DNA of 64,000 bases. Source: Actinoplanes sp. NBC_00393. GTDB lineage: Bacteria > Actinomycetota > Actinomycetes > Mycobacteriales > Micromonosporaceae. Below, in pieces: positions 23,252 through 32,107 of this stretch. The position numbers and the translations under genes are program-made. The notes below the pieces were generated by a model. It saw only the letters and a program-made list of their open reading frames with translations. It ran no database searches and was not told the origin of the DNA. The number at the start of each line of letters is the position of its first letter. The first letter of the stretch is position 1. The DNA lies in NCBI RefSeq assembly GCF_036053395.1, contig NZ_CP107942.1, positions 8,960,001-9,024,000 on the forward strand, read 5' to 3'.

Positions 23252-24262
23252 ATGCCACCTCAGAAACACCTCATTCTGTACGGCGTGAAGCACCCGTACC
23301 GCATCCGGGAGATCGCCGCGCAATCCGGGCTGAGTCAGGCCACCGTGGATCGCGTGCTGCACAACCGTGGCGGGGTCCGGGAGAGCACCATCCGGCAGGT
23401 CCACCAGGCGATCGCCGAGCTGGACCGGCAGCAGTCCCAGGCGCCGCTCGGTGGCCGGACCTTTCTGATCGACGTCGTTCTGCACACTTCCCGGCGGTAC
23501 AGCACGGCGGTCCGGGATGCGCTGGAGGCCGAGGTGCCGGGGTTCGCCCCGGCGGCGCTGCGGCCACGGATCCATCTCGCCGAGAGTTCCGGCAACGACG
23601 TGGTCCGTACCCTCGACCGGGTCGGCCGGTCCCGCTCGCACGGGGTGGTCGTGATGGCGCCGCCGGGACCGGAGGTGGCGGACGCGGTGGCCCGGCTCGG
23701 CGTGCCGGTGGTGACGCTCAACGGCGACCTGCCGGCCGGGAAACGGATCGCGCACGTCGGGGTGGACGACTTCGATGCCGGGGCGACCGCGGCTTACCTG
23801 GTCGAGCAGCGGCTCGCGGATCGTGCCGGTGACGTGCTGGTGATCAACGGGAAGGGTGCGCGGGAGGCCGGCTTCCGGGCGCTGCTGCAGGAGCGGTCGC
23901 CGGCCCGTCGGCTGCACACCGTGCAGAGCGCCGACGAGATACGGGCCACGCTGGCGCAGAACCCGGCGATCCGCGCTGTGTACTCGGCGGGCACCTGCGG
24001 GAACGCCGAGGTGATCGCCGCGTTCGCCGCGGAGAGCCGCAACTACGACGTCTTCGTCGCGCACGGGCTGGACCGGGAGAACGTGGGGCTGCTTCGGGCG
24101 TACCAATTGTCGGCAGTTCTACATCAGGATCTGCGTGCCGACCTCCGGCATGCCTGCCTGGTCCTGCTGCGCGCCCAGGGCGCGCTGCCCGGGCCGATCC
24201 GTTCCCGCCCGTCGGCGGTCCAGGTGATCACCCCGTGCAACGTCCCGCCGGGCGAGTTCTGA
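23252..24262 (+). CDS. LacI-family regulator
   Basis: 336 residues. The DNA-binding head (YRIREIAAQSGLSQATVDRVLHNRGGVR) is intact, followed by a type-I binding-protein effector domain (FLIDVVLHTSRRYSTAV, SHGVVVMAPPGPEVADAVARLG, VPVVTLNGDLPAGKRIAHVGVDD). No convincing ribosome site precedes the ATG at 23252; an in-frame GTG at 23286 is an alternative start that keeps the whole HTH. It precedes a GH87-like glucanase gene by 188 bp on the same strand and is a candidate regulator of it. Confidence 0.88.
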   Translation: MPPQKHLILYGVKHPYRIREIAAQSGLSQATVDRVLHNRGGVRESTIRQVHQAIAELDRQQSQAPLGGRTFLIDVVLHTSRRYSTAVRDALEAEVPGFAPAALRPRIHLAESSGNDVVRTLDRVGRSRSHGVVVMAPPGPEVADAVARLGVPVVTLNGDLPAGKRIAHVGVDDFDAGATAAYLVEQRLADRAGDVLVINGKGAREAGFRALLQERSPARRLHTVQSADEIRATLAQNPAIRAVYSAGTCGNAEVIAAFAAESRNYDVFVAHGLDRENVGLLRAYQLSAVLHQDLRADLRHACLVLLRAQGALPGPIRSRPSAVQVITPCNVPPGEF

Positions 24263-24324
24263 AGCGTAAGGAGAAGGTCGACGCAGCCCTGACGGCTGCC
24301 CGCACGGTCGCCGGCGGGCACGAA

Positions 24325-24342
24325 CTTGCGCAGGCTTGCAAG
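24325..24342 (+). promoter_or_regulatory. Possible operator upstream of the glucanase gene
   Basis: CTTGCGCAGGCTTGCAAG contains two CTTGC half-sites; the second forms the perfect palindrome CTTGCAAG (24335-24342). It lies about 110 bp before the GH87-like gene and 60 bp after the lacI gene. Reading it as a LacI-type site is tentative. Confidence 0.3.
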
Positions 24343-24450
24343 AAGCGAGCAGGAATGCGAAAAACTTCTACCATCTCTTGTGAGTAACATCACCGGACAT
24401 CTATCGTCGGCTCACTTCGCTCCTTCGCATCGAAGAGAAACGAGCCCTTG

Positions 24451-26460
24451 ATGTCCGTTGTTTCGAGGCGGGCCGGCGTTCCACCGCGCTGGTCCGTCCT
24501 GGCTCTCGGCGTGGTGCTCGGGGTGTCGGCCGGTGTGACCGGCGCCCCGCAGGCCGCCGGGGCCGCCGCGTCCCCGGCCGCGCCCGCCGTCACCCGAGCC
24601 GCCCTCGATCCCGCGCTGGTTGCGGGCCGCGGCGCCACCGTCGCCTTCCTCGAGCAGGAGGCGGAGCACGCCACCACGACCGGCACGGTGATCGGGCCGG
24701 ACCGGACGGCGTACACACTGCCGGCCGAGGCGTCCGGCCGGTCCGCGGTCACCCTCGACCCGGGGGAGTACGTGGAGTTCACGCTCCCTCGCTCGGCCAA
24801 CGCGATCACCGTGCGGTACAGCATTCCGGACGCGCCGGGCGGCGGCGGGATCACCGCGCCGCTGACCGTCGGCACCAAGCACGGGTCCCGGACGATGACC
24901 CTGACCTCGCAGTACTCCTGGCTCTACAACCAGTACCCGTTCACCAACGACCCGCAGGCCGACCTGCTGCACCCGGACTGGTGGATCACCGAGTGCGCGT
25001 GTGTGCCGTCCGCGACGACGCCGGCCCCGGTGATCACCAAGCCGTTCCGGCCCACCCACTTCTACGACGAGCAGCGGTTGCTCCTCGGTGCGACGTACCG
25101 GGCCGGCGACAAGATCCGGCTCACCGCGCGGACCGTGCCGACCACCATCGACCTGCTCGACTCCGAGCTCGTGGGCCTGCCGAAGGTGGACCTGACCGCG
25201 GCCAACGTGCTGCTCTTCGGCGCCGACCCGACCGGCCGGCGGGACTCCGCGCCGGCCATCGACAAGGCGATCGCCTTCGCGAAGAAGACGAACGGCGAGG
25301 TCTACCTGCCGCCCGGCGTCTACCAGGTGAACCGGCACATCCTGGTCGACGACGTGACGATCACCGGCGCCGGCAACTGGTACACGATCATCAAGGGTCG
25401 CGAGGTCGCGCTCGACGAGCCCGCTCCCGACGGTTCGGTGCACACCGGCGTCGGTTTCTACGGCAAGGACGCCGCCGACGGTGGCAGCCGCGACGTGCAT
25501 CTGGCCGACTTCGCGATCCAGGGCGACGTCCGGGAGCGGATCGACACCGACCAGGTGAACGGCGTCGGCGGGGCGATGACCGACTCGACGATCCGCGGGC
25601 TGCACATCCAGCACACCAAGGTGGGTCTCTGGTTCGACGGTCCGATGTCGAACGTCAGGGTCACCGACAACGTCATCGTCGACCAGATCGCCGACGGGCT
25701 GAACTTCCACACCGGCGTCACCAAGTCGCTGGTGCGCAACAACTTCGTCCGCAACACCGGTGACGACGCGCTCGCCATGTGGTCGGAGAAGACCGCCAAC
25801 AGCGGGAACACCTTCGACCGGAACACGATCCAGACGCCCACCCTCGCCAATGGCATCGCGATCTACGGCGGCGACGACACCACCGTGTCGAACAACCTGA
25901 TCGCCGACCCGATCCGGGAGGGCAGCGCGCTGCACGCCGGCACCCGGTTCGGCGCCGAGCCCTTCACCGGGAGTCTGCGATTCACCGGCAACACCACGGT
26001 GCGGGCCGGAACCCTGGAGCTGAACTGGAACATCGGGCTCGGCGCGATCTGGCTCTACGCCCTCGAGCGCAGCTTCGACGCGAACGTCGAGGTCACCGGC
26101 GCCCACTTCCTCGACAACACGTACAACGCGATCATGATGGTCGCCGAGTGGGGCGTGAAGGACCTCTACTCGATCAACGGCATCAAGTTCAAGGACATCA
26201 AAGTCGACGGTACGGGTACGAGCGTGGTCAGCGCTCGCGCCGGCGGTTCCGCGTCCTTCGAGAACGTGGACGCCCGCAACGTCGGCGCGGTCGGGGTGAA
26301 CAACTGCGGCCGGTTCGGTTTCCCGGCGACCGGCTCCGAGTTCACCCTCACCGACCTCGGCGGCAACGACGGCGGCTGGCTCGGGCCGTACGTGCCGAAC
26401 GTGATCACCTGCAACGACCGGCCGCCGGTCGTCCCGCCGCCGGCGCCGTCCAGCTGGTGA
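24451..26460 (+). CDS. Secreted GH87-like alpha-1,3-glucanase/mycodextranase
   Basis: 669 residues. Signal peptide (about 1-43, ending AAGAAA), a beta-sandwich N-terminal region (FLEQEAEHATTTGT to IDLLDSELV, about 60-240), then a right-handed beta-helix catalytic region starting FGADPTGRRDSAPAIDKAI. NTGDDALAMWS (Asp pair near 438-439) resembles the acidic motif of GH87 enzymes, which cut alpha-1,3-linked glucans of fungal walls or biofilm. The tail ends in a Pro-rich PPVVPPPAPSSW. ATG at 24451 is chosen over the TTG one codon earlier. GH87 assignment is recalled from sequence pattern; another beta-helix glycosidase is possible. Confidence 0.75.
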   Translation: MSVVSRRAGVPPRWSVLALGVVLGVSAGVTGAPQAAGAAASPAAPAVTRAALDPALVAGRGATVAFLEQEAEHATTTGTVIGPDRTAYTLPAEASGRSAVTLDPGEYVEFTLPRSANAITVRYSIPDAPGGGGITAPLTVGTKHGSRTMTLTSQYSWLYNQYPFTNDPQADLLHPDWWITECACVPSATTPAPVITKPFRPTHFYDEQRLLLGATYRAGDKIRLTARTVPTTIDLLDSELVGLPKVDLTAANVLLFGADPTGRRDSAPAIDKAIAFAKKTNGEVYLPPGVYQVNRHILVDDVTITGAGNWYTIIKGREVALDEPAPDGSVHTGVGFYGKDAADGGSRDVHLADFAIQGDVRERIDTDQVNGVGGAMTDSTIRGLHIQHTKVGLWFDGPMSNVRVTDNVIVDQIADGLNFHTGVTKSLVRNNFVRNTGDDALAMWSEKTANSGNTFDRNTIQTPTLANGIAIYGGDDTTVSNNLIADPIREGSALHAGTRFGAEPFTGSLRFTGNTTVRAGTLELNWNIGLGAIWLYALERSFDANVEVTGAHFLDNTYNAIMMVAEWGVKDLYSINGIKFKDIKVDGTGTSVVSARAGGSASFENVDARNVGAVGVNNCGRFGFPATGSEFTLTDLGGNDGGWLGPYVPNVITCNDRPPVVPPPAPSSW

Positions 26461-26470
26461 GCGGGAGCGG

Positions 26471-27502
26471 TTAGAGAGTCGATCGCCAGGCCGCGCCGGC
26501 CGTGACCACCAGCAGGGTGTGGTCACGGCCGGTCGCGGCCAGCGGCGTCACCGGGACGGTTCGCTGTTGCCAGGACTTCCCGTCGGTGGAGAGCCACAGG
26601 CCGCCGGCCACCGCGATCAGCCGGTCGCCGGCCACGGCCAGCGACTGCACGCCCGTCGGCGCGCCGCCGAAGACGCCCAGGTCGGTCCAGACGCCGGCGT
26701 GCAGCCGCCAGACGCCGAAGGCCGTTCCGCGCGGGCCGACCGCCACCACGTCGTCGCCGTCGCGGGCCGCCCGATGCAACTCCGACCAGTCCGATCCGCC
26801 GGACGGCAGATCCGCGGCAGTCCAGCGGCGCCCGTCCCGGCTGTACCAGGCGGCGGCCCGGTCGTCGCGCCCGCCGACCACCGCCCACCTGCCGTCCGGC
26901 AACGGGACCACGTCCCGCCCGACGCTCGGGCCGGCCAGTCCGGGCGCGTTCTCGAACAGGGTGAACCGGGCGCCGTCGGGGGAGAGCCAGGCGGCCGCGC
27001 CGGACGAGCGGGTCCCGGCCATCGCGAACCCGGCCGGCCCGGCGCTCAGGTGGGCCACGTCGACCGCGGTGTCCCCGCCGTACGTCTCGAACGGCGCGGT
27101 GTTCTCGGCCATCGAGCCGTCCGGCAGCCGGCGCCAGGTGCTCACCCGCGGGTTGCCGTGCGCGCCGCCGGACGCCGAGCCGAGCATCACGACCCGGCCG
27201 GCGGCGCAGGCCACCGCGGAGATCACGTTCTGCGGACCGTACTGGCTCGCGGGGTCCGGGGTGAACCGGACCCGCTGCCAGGTGACGGCATCCGGGCTGG
27301 TCCAGGCGGCCGGCCGGGTCGCGCCGGCGGGATCGCGGGTAGCGCCTACGACGTACCAGAGGCCGTCGCAGTCGGCGGTGGCGTGCAACTCGGCGCCGGG
27401 AAGGTCGATCCGGGTCCAGGCCGGTGTCTCGGCGGGAGCGGCGCAGGCAGCGAGGATCGACGCGAGAAACAGCATGATCCGGCCGCGCGGTCTCGGTCCC
27501 AT
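26471..27502 (-). CDS. Lipoprotein with probable beta-propeller fold
   Basis: 343 residues. A positive N-terminus (RPRGR) and hydrophobic stretch end in lipobox LAAC (Cys20), so it should be anchored outside the membrane. The body has repeated Trp/Asp-Gly units such as AWTSPDAVTWQRV, AWLSPDGARFTLF, AWYSRDGRRWTAA and LWLSTDGKSWQQR spaced along the chain, as in BNR/Asp-box or sialidase-like propellers. No enzyme motif is evident. The ATG at 27475 is an alternative start but would drop the charged n-region. It converges on the glucanase gene (10-bp gap). Confidence 0.75.
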   Translation of the reverse strand: MGPRPRGRIMLFLASILAACAAPAETPAWTRIDLPGAELHATADCDGLWYVVGATRDPAGATRPAAWTSPDAVTWQRVRFTPDPASQYGPQNVISAVACAAGRVVMLGSASGGAHGNPRVSTWRRLPDGSMAENTAPFETYGGDTAVDVAHLSAGPAGFAMAGTRSSGAAAWLSPDGARFTLFENAPGLAGPSVGRDVVPLPDGRWAVVGGRDDRAAAWYSRDGRRWTAADLPSGGSDWSELHRAARDGDDVVAVGPRGTAFGVWRLHAGVWTDLGVFGGAPTGVQSLAVAGDRLIAVAGGLWLSTDGKSWQQRTVPVTPLAATGRDHTLLVVTAGAAWRSTL

Positions 27503-27565
27503 CGGTCGTTAAGGGTATCGGGCGTGAACGGTTGGTAGCCTGGTCGGCGCTTCGAGGACCGGAAG

Positions 27566-28474
27566 ATGGGAAGTACGTTGAGCCGAACCCTGTTGGTCAC
27601 CGGTGGTGCCGGATTCGTCGGCGCCGCGCTGATCAGGTCGCTGCTGACCGAGTACCCGGACGCGGCCATCGTCTCGCTGGACAACTACTTCACCGGCACC
27701 CCGGCGAACCACGTGAACGACCCGCGGGTCAGCTATCTCGACGGCTCGACCGTCGACATCGCGAAGATCTGGGCCGGTCGTGGCCTGCCCGGCCCCGAGG
27801 TCGTCTTCCACATGGGCGAATACTCGAGGATCGTCCAGTCGTTCGAGGATCACGACCTGACCTGGGACTTCAACCTGCTGGGGACCAAGGAGGTGGTGAA
27901 GTTCTCGGCCGGGCACGGTGCGAAGCTGATCTACGCCGGGTCCAGCTCGAAGTTCGGCAACGACGGGCAGGACGAGAACCTCAATCCGTACGCGTGGACC
28001 AAGGCCAAGAACATCGAGTACATCAAGAACTACTCGAACTGGTACGGCCTGGACTATGCGATCACATACTTCTACAACGTCTACGGACCGGGACAGATCA
28101 CCGACGGGAAGTACGCCACGGTGATCGGCATCTTCGAGCGCCAGTACCTGTCCGGCGAGCCGCTCACCGTGGTGTCCCCGGGCACCCAGACCCGCGACTT
28201 CACCCACATCGACGACATCGTCCGCGGCCTGCTGCTGGTCGCCCGGAAGGGCTCGGGCGACGGCTACCTGCTCGGCGCCGGGCGGGAATGGCCGCTGCTC
28301 GAGGTCGCCAAGATGTTCCGCACGGAGTACGTGCTGGCGCCCGTCCGGCGCGGTGAGCGGACCCGCGGCCAGGCGGACATCACCAAGGCGACCGAGCTGG
28401 GCTGGCACCCGGAGCACAAGCTCGACGAGTACATCGCCGAATTCGTTGCGGCCAACCCGCGCCCGGAGGCATGA
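27566..28474 (+). CDS. NAD-dependent sugar-nucleotide epimerase/dehydratase
   Basis: 302 residues, extended short-chain dehydrogenase. N-terminal Rossmann motif VTGGAGFVGAAL, catalytic YAWTK (YxxxK) with an upstream SSS stretch, and YGPGQ and RDFTHIDDIVRG typical of UDP-glucose 4-epimerase-like enzymes. It probably acts on a nucleotide sugar for cell-surface glycan or secondary-metabolite sugar synthesis; the substrate is undetermined. GAGG lies 8 nt before the ATG. A response-regulator gene follows after 28 bp. Confidence 0.9.
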   Translation: MGSTLSRTLLVTGGAGFVGAALIRSLLTEYPDAAIVSLDNYFTGTPANHVNDPRVSYLDGSTVDIAKIWAGRGLPGPEVVFHMGEYSRIVQSFEDHDLTWDFNLLGTKEVVKFSAGHGAKLIYAGSSSKFGNDGQDENLNPYAWTKAKNIEYIKNYSNWYGLDYAITYFYNVYGPGQITDGKYATVIGIFERQYLSGEPLTVVSPGTQTRDFTHIDDIVRGLLLVARKGSGDGYLLGAGREWPLLEVAKMFRTEYVLAPVRRGERTRGQADITKATELGWHPEHKLDEYIAEFVAANPRPEA

Positions 28475-28502
28475 CCCGGGCCGACGTGGGCATCCCGGCC
28501 AC

Positions 28503-29147
28503 ATGGAGAACAGGATCCGGGTGGCCGTGGCGGACGACCGGGAGAACTTCGTCCGTGGCCTGGAGTTGCTGCTCCCCGAGCTGAGCGGTGGGCGCGCGAC
28601 AGTGGTGGCGACGGCGGGCGAGGCCGTCCTGGCGACGAAAGCGGTACGCGAAGCCGTACCCGATCTGGTTTTCGTGGGTCTCGGACTGCCGCCCGTCGGC
28701 AGCCCTCAGGTGATCACCACGCTCCGGGAGGCCGCGCCGCAGGCCCGTCTCGTAGCGGTCGCCGACGATGACGAGCCGGGGCCGGTGGTCGAGGCGATTC
28801 GTGCCGGTGCGACCGGTTTCCTGCGCCGCGGCACCGACCCGGCCGAGCTGCGGCAGCCGCTGCTCGCCGCGCTGGACGGCTGGGCGGTGCTCTCACCCGA
28901 GTTGCTGGCGGCGGTGGCTCAGCAGGCCGCCGCACCGACCGGGCAGGCGGCCACGGCCCATCTCGACGACGCGGACCGCCGGCTGCTGCGCCTGATCGCC
29001 GCCGGCTCGTCGACCAGCGACATCGCCGGCCGGTTGCACGTCTCCGAGCGTACGGTCAAGCGCCTGACCGCCGGCCTGCTGCGTAAGCTGCGGGTCTCCA
29101 GCCGAACCGAGGCGGCCGCCCTGGCCGGCAGCGCGGGCCTGATCTAG
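28503..29147 (+). CDS. Orphan NarL/LuxR-type response regulator with degenerate receiver
   Basis: 214 residues: receiver-like domain (1-120) and LuxR-type HTH (about 145-210; DRRLLRLIAAGSSTSDIAGRLHVSERTVKRLTAGLL). The acidic pair is present (ADD, 10-12), but the phosphoacceptor position in VFVGLGLPP is Gly59 instead of Asp, the switch Thr is Ala (VAVADD) and the conserved Lys is Arg (FLRRG). Phosphorylation control is therefore unlikely. No kinase gene is adjacent. I start at MENRIRVAV; the longer frame overlaps the epimerase. Confidence 0.88.
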   Translation: MENRIRVAVADDRENFVRGLELLLPELSGGRATVVATAGEAVLATKAVREAVPDLVFVGLGLPPVGSPQVITTLREAAPQARLVAVADDDEPGPVVEAIRAGATGFLRRGTDPAELRQPLLAALDGWAVLSPELLAAVAQQAAAPTGQAATAHLDDADRRLLRLIAAGSSTSDIAGRLHVSERTVKRLTAGLLRKLRVSSRTEAAALAGSAGLI

Positions 29148-29850
29148 CGCCAGGTTCACCCCAGGCGGAGCTCACGACCTTCCGCGTGGTGCGGGACTGA
29201 ACGACCGCGAAGGCCAGCGCCAGCTCCGCGAGGTCGCCGCCGTAGTACATCAGCGTGGCGGCGGTGCGCTGGTCGTCGGTGGTCGCGGTCGCGTAGAGGA
29301 CCTGCGAGAAGACGGCGTGAGCGGCGATCGCCAGGCCGAGGAGGATCAGGCGGACCGGCACCGAGGGGCGATGCGGTGCCGGGTCCGGGCCGGCGATCAC
29401 CCAGGCGAAGAGGCAGCCGGCGAGCACGAAATGCGCTGTGATCAGCGGATGCGCGTGCGCCGAGGGCAGCGCCAGCAGCGGGAGACCACCGATGACCAGC
29501 GCCAGCGCGGTCACCGGGTGGGCCACGAAACGGGCCGGGCGGGAACGCAACAGCCGGCTGAGGCGCCGGGCCGCAGACACCGGCAGGGTACGCAGAAGCA
29601 GCGTCACCGGAGCACCGAGAACCAGACCGAGCGGGGCGATCATCGCGATCAGCAGGTGGCCCCGCATGTGCTCGGTCATGGTGTGCGCCGGCAGTGCCAG
29701 ACCGACCAGCAGGACGAGACAGCCGGCCTGGAACGCGGCGGCGCGCCATCGGCTCCATCCGGGGGAGTTCAGTGCGCTCAGCTCGTACGCCACCGCCAGA
29801 AGCAGGACCAGCAGCGGCCCGGTGCCGCCCCCGGGAGAGTGACCGGTCAC
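29056..29850 (-). CDS. CtaG-type cytochrome c oxidase assembly/membrane protein
   Basis: 264 residues with about seven hydrophobic segments. HTMTEHMRGHLLIAMIAPLG and LPSAHAHPLITAHFVLAG carry the spaced histidines typical of the caa3_CtaG family, which acts in copper handling during oxidase assembly. The GTG at 29850 overlaps the stop of the upstream DUF2243 gene (4 bp). The frame runs about 92 bp into the 3' end of the convergent response-regulator gene; those last ~30 Arg/Pro-rich residues look unlike the family and may be an extended tail after stop-codon loss. Confidence 0.82.
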   Translation of the reverse strand: MTGHSPGGGTGPLLVLLLAVAYELSALNSPGWSRWRAAAFQAGCLVLLVGLALPAHTMTEHMRGHLLIAMIAPLGLVLGAPVTLLLRTLPVSAARRLSRLLRSRPARFVAHPVTALALVIGGLPLLALPSAHAHPLITAHFVLAGCLFAWVIAGPDPAPHRPSVPVRLILLGLAIAAHAVFSQVLYATATTDDQRTAATLMYYGGDLAELALAFAVVQSRTTRKVVSSAWGEPGARSGPRCRPGRPPRFGWRPAAYAAGRRSGA

Positions 29851-30299
29851 GGCGCCGCGCGCCGTTGAATCGCCCAGCCGGCGCCGATCAGCGCGGCGCC
29901 CAGAGCCAGGAAGCCCAGATCCCACCAGAGTTGACCCGGCCCGGGCCGGACGTGGTGCACGCCCAGGATCTGATGATCGATGAGGCCCTCGACGATGTTG
30001 AAGAGTCCCCAGCCGACCAGCGCCCACCCCCAGAGAGCGCCGGACGTCCAGGCCTGCCGGTGATCGCGGGCGACCCGGCTGTAGAGGGTGCCGATCCCGG
30101 CGAGGACGAAAAGCCAGGCCACCACGTGGAACAGACCGTCCCACAGGGTGTTCATCCGCAGGCCGTCCAGGGTGTCCGGGGAACGCCAGCTGGACACCAG
30201 GTGATGCCACTGCAGGATCTGGTGCAGCACGATGCCGTCGATGAATCCACCGAGGCCGATGCCGAGCAGCAGGCCCGGGGTACGAAGCAGCCGTCTCAT
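29847..30299 (-). CDS. DUF2243 membrane protein
   Basis: 150 residues with four predicted transmembrane helices. FIDGIVLHQILQWHHLVS and LIDHQILGVHHVRPG are the paired His-rich motifs of DUF2243. The family often neighbours CtaG-like genes, as here (4-bp overlap), suggesting a joint role in metal handling or oxidase assembly; function is not established. Confidence 0.88.
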   Translation of the reverse strand: MRRLLRTPGLLLGIGLGGFIDGIVLHQILQWHHLVSSWRSPDTLDGLRMNTLWDGLFHVVAWLFVLAGIGTLYSRVARDHRQAWTSGALWGWALVGWGLFNIVEGLIDHQILGVHHVRPGPGQLWWDLGFLALGAALIGAGWAIQRRAAP

Positions 30300-30311
30300 G
30301 CGCGCCGACTA

Positions 30312-30890
30312 CCCCACCCGGGCCTGCGTATACCTTGGACTGCGCCCGGTCAGCCGGTGGCTCGCGGCCGAGAGCGGCGTCGCCACATCCTCCAGCGACT
30401 TGCCCTCGGCGTCGATGCCGATGATCGCCTCGACGATGCCGCCGAATAGAGCGGCGCGTTCTTCTCGTCGACGCCGTCTGCACCATCGTGTAGGTGAAGA
30501 AGATCGCGTTGTACAGAACGACTGCGTGATCATCAGCGTGGCGCCCAGCGTCGACCGGGACGGATAGACCCGGAACAGCACCCGCAACAGCGAGAGATAG
30601 CCGTGCGGCTTGCTGGGCCGGATGTCGATCGCCTTCGACTCGTCCAGCGGCGGCCCTCGACGGCCCGCTCGATCCGGGCGATGTTCTCCTCGGCCTCGTC
30701 CTCGCGGCCATGCATGATCAGCCAGCGCGGGCTCTCCGGCAGGTGCCGGCGCAGACCCCAGATCGCCAGGTGCGTACTGCTGAGCGCGAGCGTCTCCTGC
30801 TCGGCCAGGACCGGGCCGACCGCGCTGGCCACGGTGATCTCCGGATGGTCCCGGAAGCCGAGGCCGGTGACCCGAGGTCTTGCGCCATGG
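30312..30890 (-). pseudogene. Remnant of an MFS transporter gene
   Basis: Pieces of one major-facilitator protein appear in order but in different frames: LRRHLPESPRWLIMHGRED...IARIERAVEG, then LDESKAIDIRPSKPHGYLSL and LRVLFRVYPSRSTLGATLM, then VLYNAIFFTYTMVQ, then GGIVEAIIGIDAEGKSLEDV. At least three frameshifts are needed, and a large central part of the second half (roughly 100 residues) is missing between FFTYTMV and GGIVEA. No full-length product can be made. It is a decayed sugar/metabolite:H+ symporter-like gene. Confidence 0.85.
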
Positions 30891-30915
30891 ACGCACCTCC
30901 ATCACCAAGTAGCGC

Positions 30916-32019
30916 TCAGAACGTGTGGTGGTAAAGGGAGCAACCCCGGCACACCGCCGGCGGCTCGGCGCTGGCCAGCCGCCGGCGGAAATCCCGGTAC
31001 GCCTCGCCCCGCCAGATCTCCGGAAAGCCGGCCTCGCTGAGACTGCCCAATGAGATCCGGTCGTCGCCCATCACCATGCAGCACGGCTGGACGGTGCCGG
31101 AACTCGTGATGTAAGCCGCGTCCCACGGCCAGGTGCAATTGCCGCCTCCCTCGTCGTGGAAGTTCGGCAGTCGTAGGCGTACCCCGAGATTCTTGGCTTT
31201 TGATTCGGCCTCGCTGAACGCCGCGGCCGCGCGTTCCTGGTCAGCTCCGGTCCACAATGCCTGGTCAGCGGTGAAATTGCGGATCTCGTCATACCGCCCG
31301 GCCGGATCGGTGTCGTCGAAACTGTGCGACAGATTCTGCACCCGCAATTCGTCGACCCCGATCTCCCCGAGCAGCTCGACCAGCGCAGGCAGTTCGGCCA
31401 CGTTGTCCCGCATCGCCACGAAGACCACCCGAATCCACGGCGTCGCACTGCCGGCCGCCCGCTTGGCCCGCACCAGCCCGGCCAGATTCGCGACTACCGT
31501 GTCGAATCGCGCACCCTCGCGAATCGCCTCATAGGCCCCCGCGCTCGCCCCGTCCAGCGACACATGCAGCCAGTCCACCCGGCTTGCCACCAATTCTTCG
31601 GCGCGCTTTCGATTGAGCAGCGTCGCATTGGTGTTGAAACCGACCCGGATCCCCTTCTGCACGGCCGCCGCGATCATCTCCGGCAGATAGGGAGACAGCA
31701 GCGGCTCGCCGAGCCCCTGCAGGGTGAGCCGCCGCAGCGGCACCTCGTCGACCAGGCGGTGGAACAGCTCCGGCGGCATGGCGCCGGCCAGCTTGTTGAC
31801 CGGCGGCCGATAGCGGACCAGGCACATGGTGCAGCGCAGATTGCATGCCGAGGTCACCTCCACCTGCAGGTGAGCGGGCAGCGGCGGGTCAAGCACGACA
31901 GCCATGCCGCGGGCATGCCCATCCCGGCAACCCCAAAACCCCAGCGGCGTACGCTCGAAGCACGCCGATCCGCCCACGTAACGACGAACCGCCCCCGACT
32001 CGTCCGTTTGGCTGATCAT
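30916..32019 (-). CDS. Radical SAM/SPASM-domain enzyme
   Basis: 367 residues. CNLRCTMC (C-x3-C-x2-C) binds the radical-SAM 4Fe-4S cluster; the SAM-binding region (LQGLGEPLLSPYL) and the beta-barrel follow. A SPASM-type C-terminus (PCCMV, then CRGCSLYHH) should hold auxiliary clusters. Such enzymes modify peptides or small molecules; I see no nearby precursor peptide. The start at MISQTDESG is chosen because residues between it and the core look coding; MAVVLDPPLP (31902) is an alternative. Divergent from a frameshifted surface-protein gene. Confidence 0.85.
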   Translation of the reverse strand: MISQTDESGAVRRYVGGSACFERTPLGFWGCRDGHARGMAVVLDPPLPAHLQVEVTSACNLRCTMCLVRYRPPVNKLAGAMPPELFHRLVDEVPLRRLTLQGLGEPLLSPYLPEMIAAAVQKGIRVGFNTNATLLNRKRAEELVASRVDWLHVSLDGASAGAYEAIREGARFDTVVANLAGLVRAKRAAGSATPWIRVVFVAMRDNVAELPALVELLGEIGVDELRVQNLSHSFDDTDPAGRYDEIRNFTADQALWTGADQERAAAAFSEAESKAKNLGVRLRLPNFHDEGGGNCTWPWDAAYITSSGTVQPCCMVMGDDRISLGSLSEAGFPEIWRGEAYRDFRRRLASAEPPAVCRGCSLYHHTF

Positions 32020-32107
32020 GCCGGGATGATCTTCGACGTACGCTCCTGGCGCGGACAATCCGCTCCGATCGATACGGGGATCCTCGAGGCGCTTCTTCCG
32101 GGTCGCG

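Noticed and set aside
30309..30908. 199-codon frame as an intact gene
   Set aside because: Only pieces of it match a transporter; the matching protein switches frame several times.
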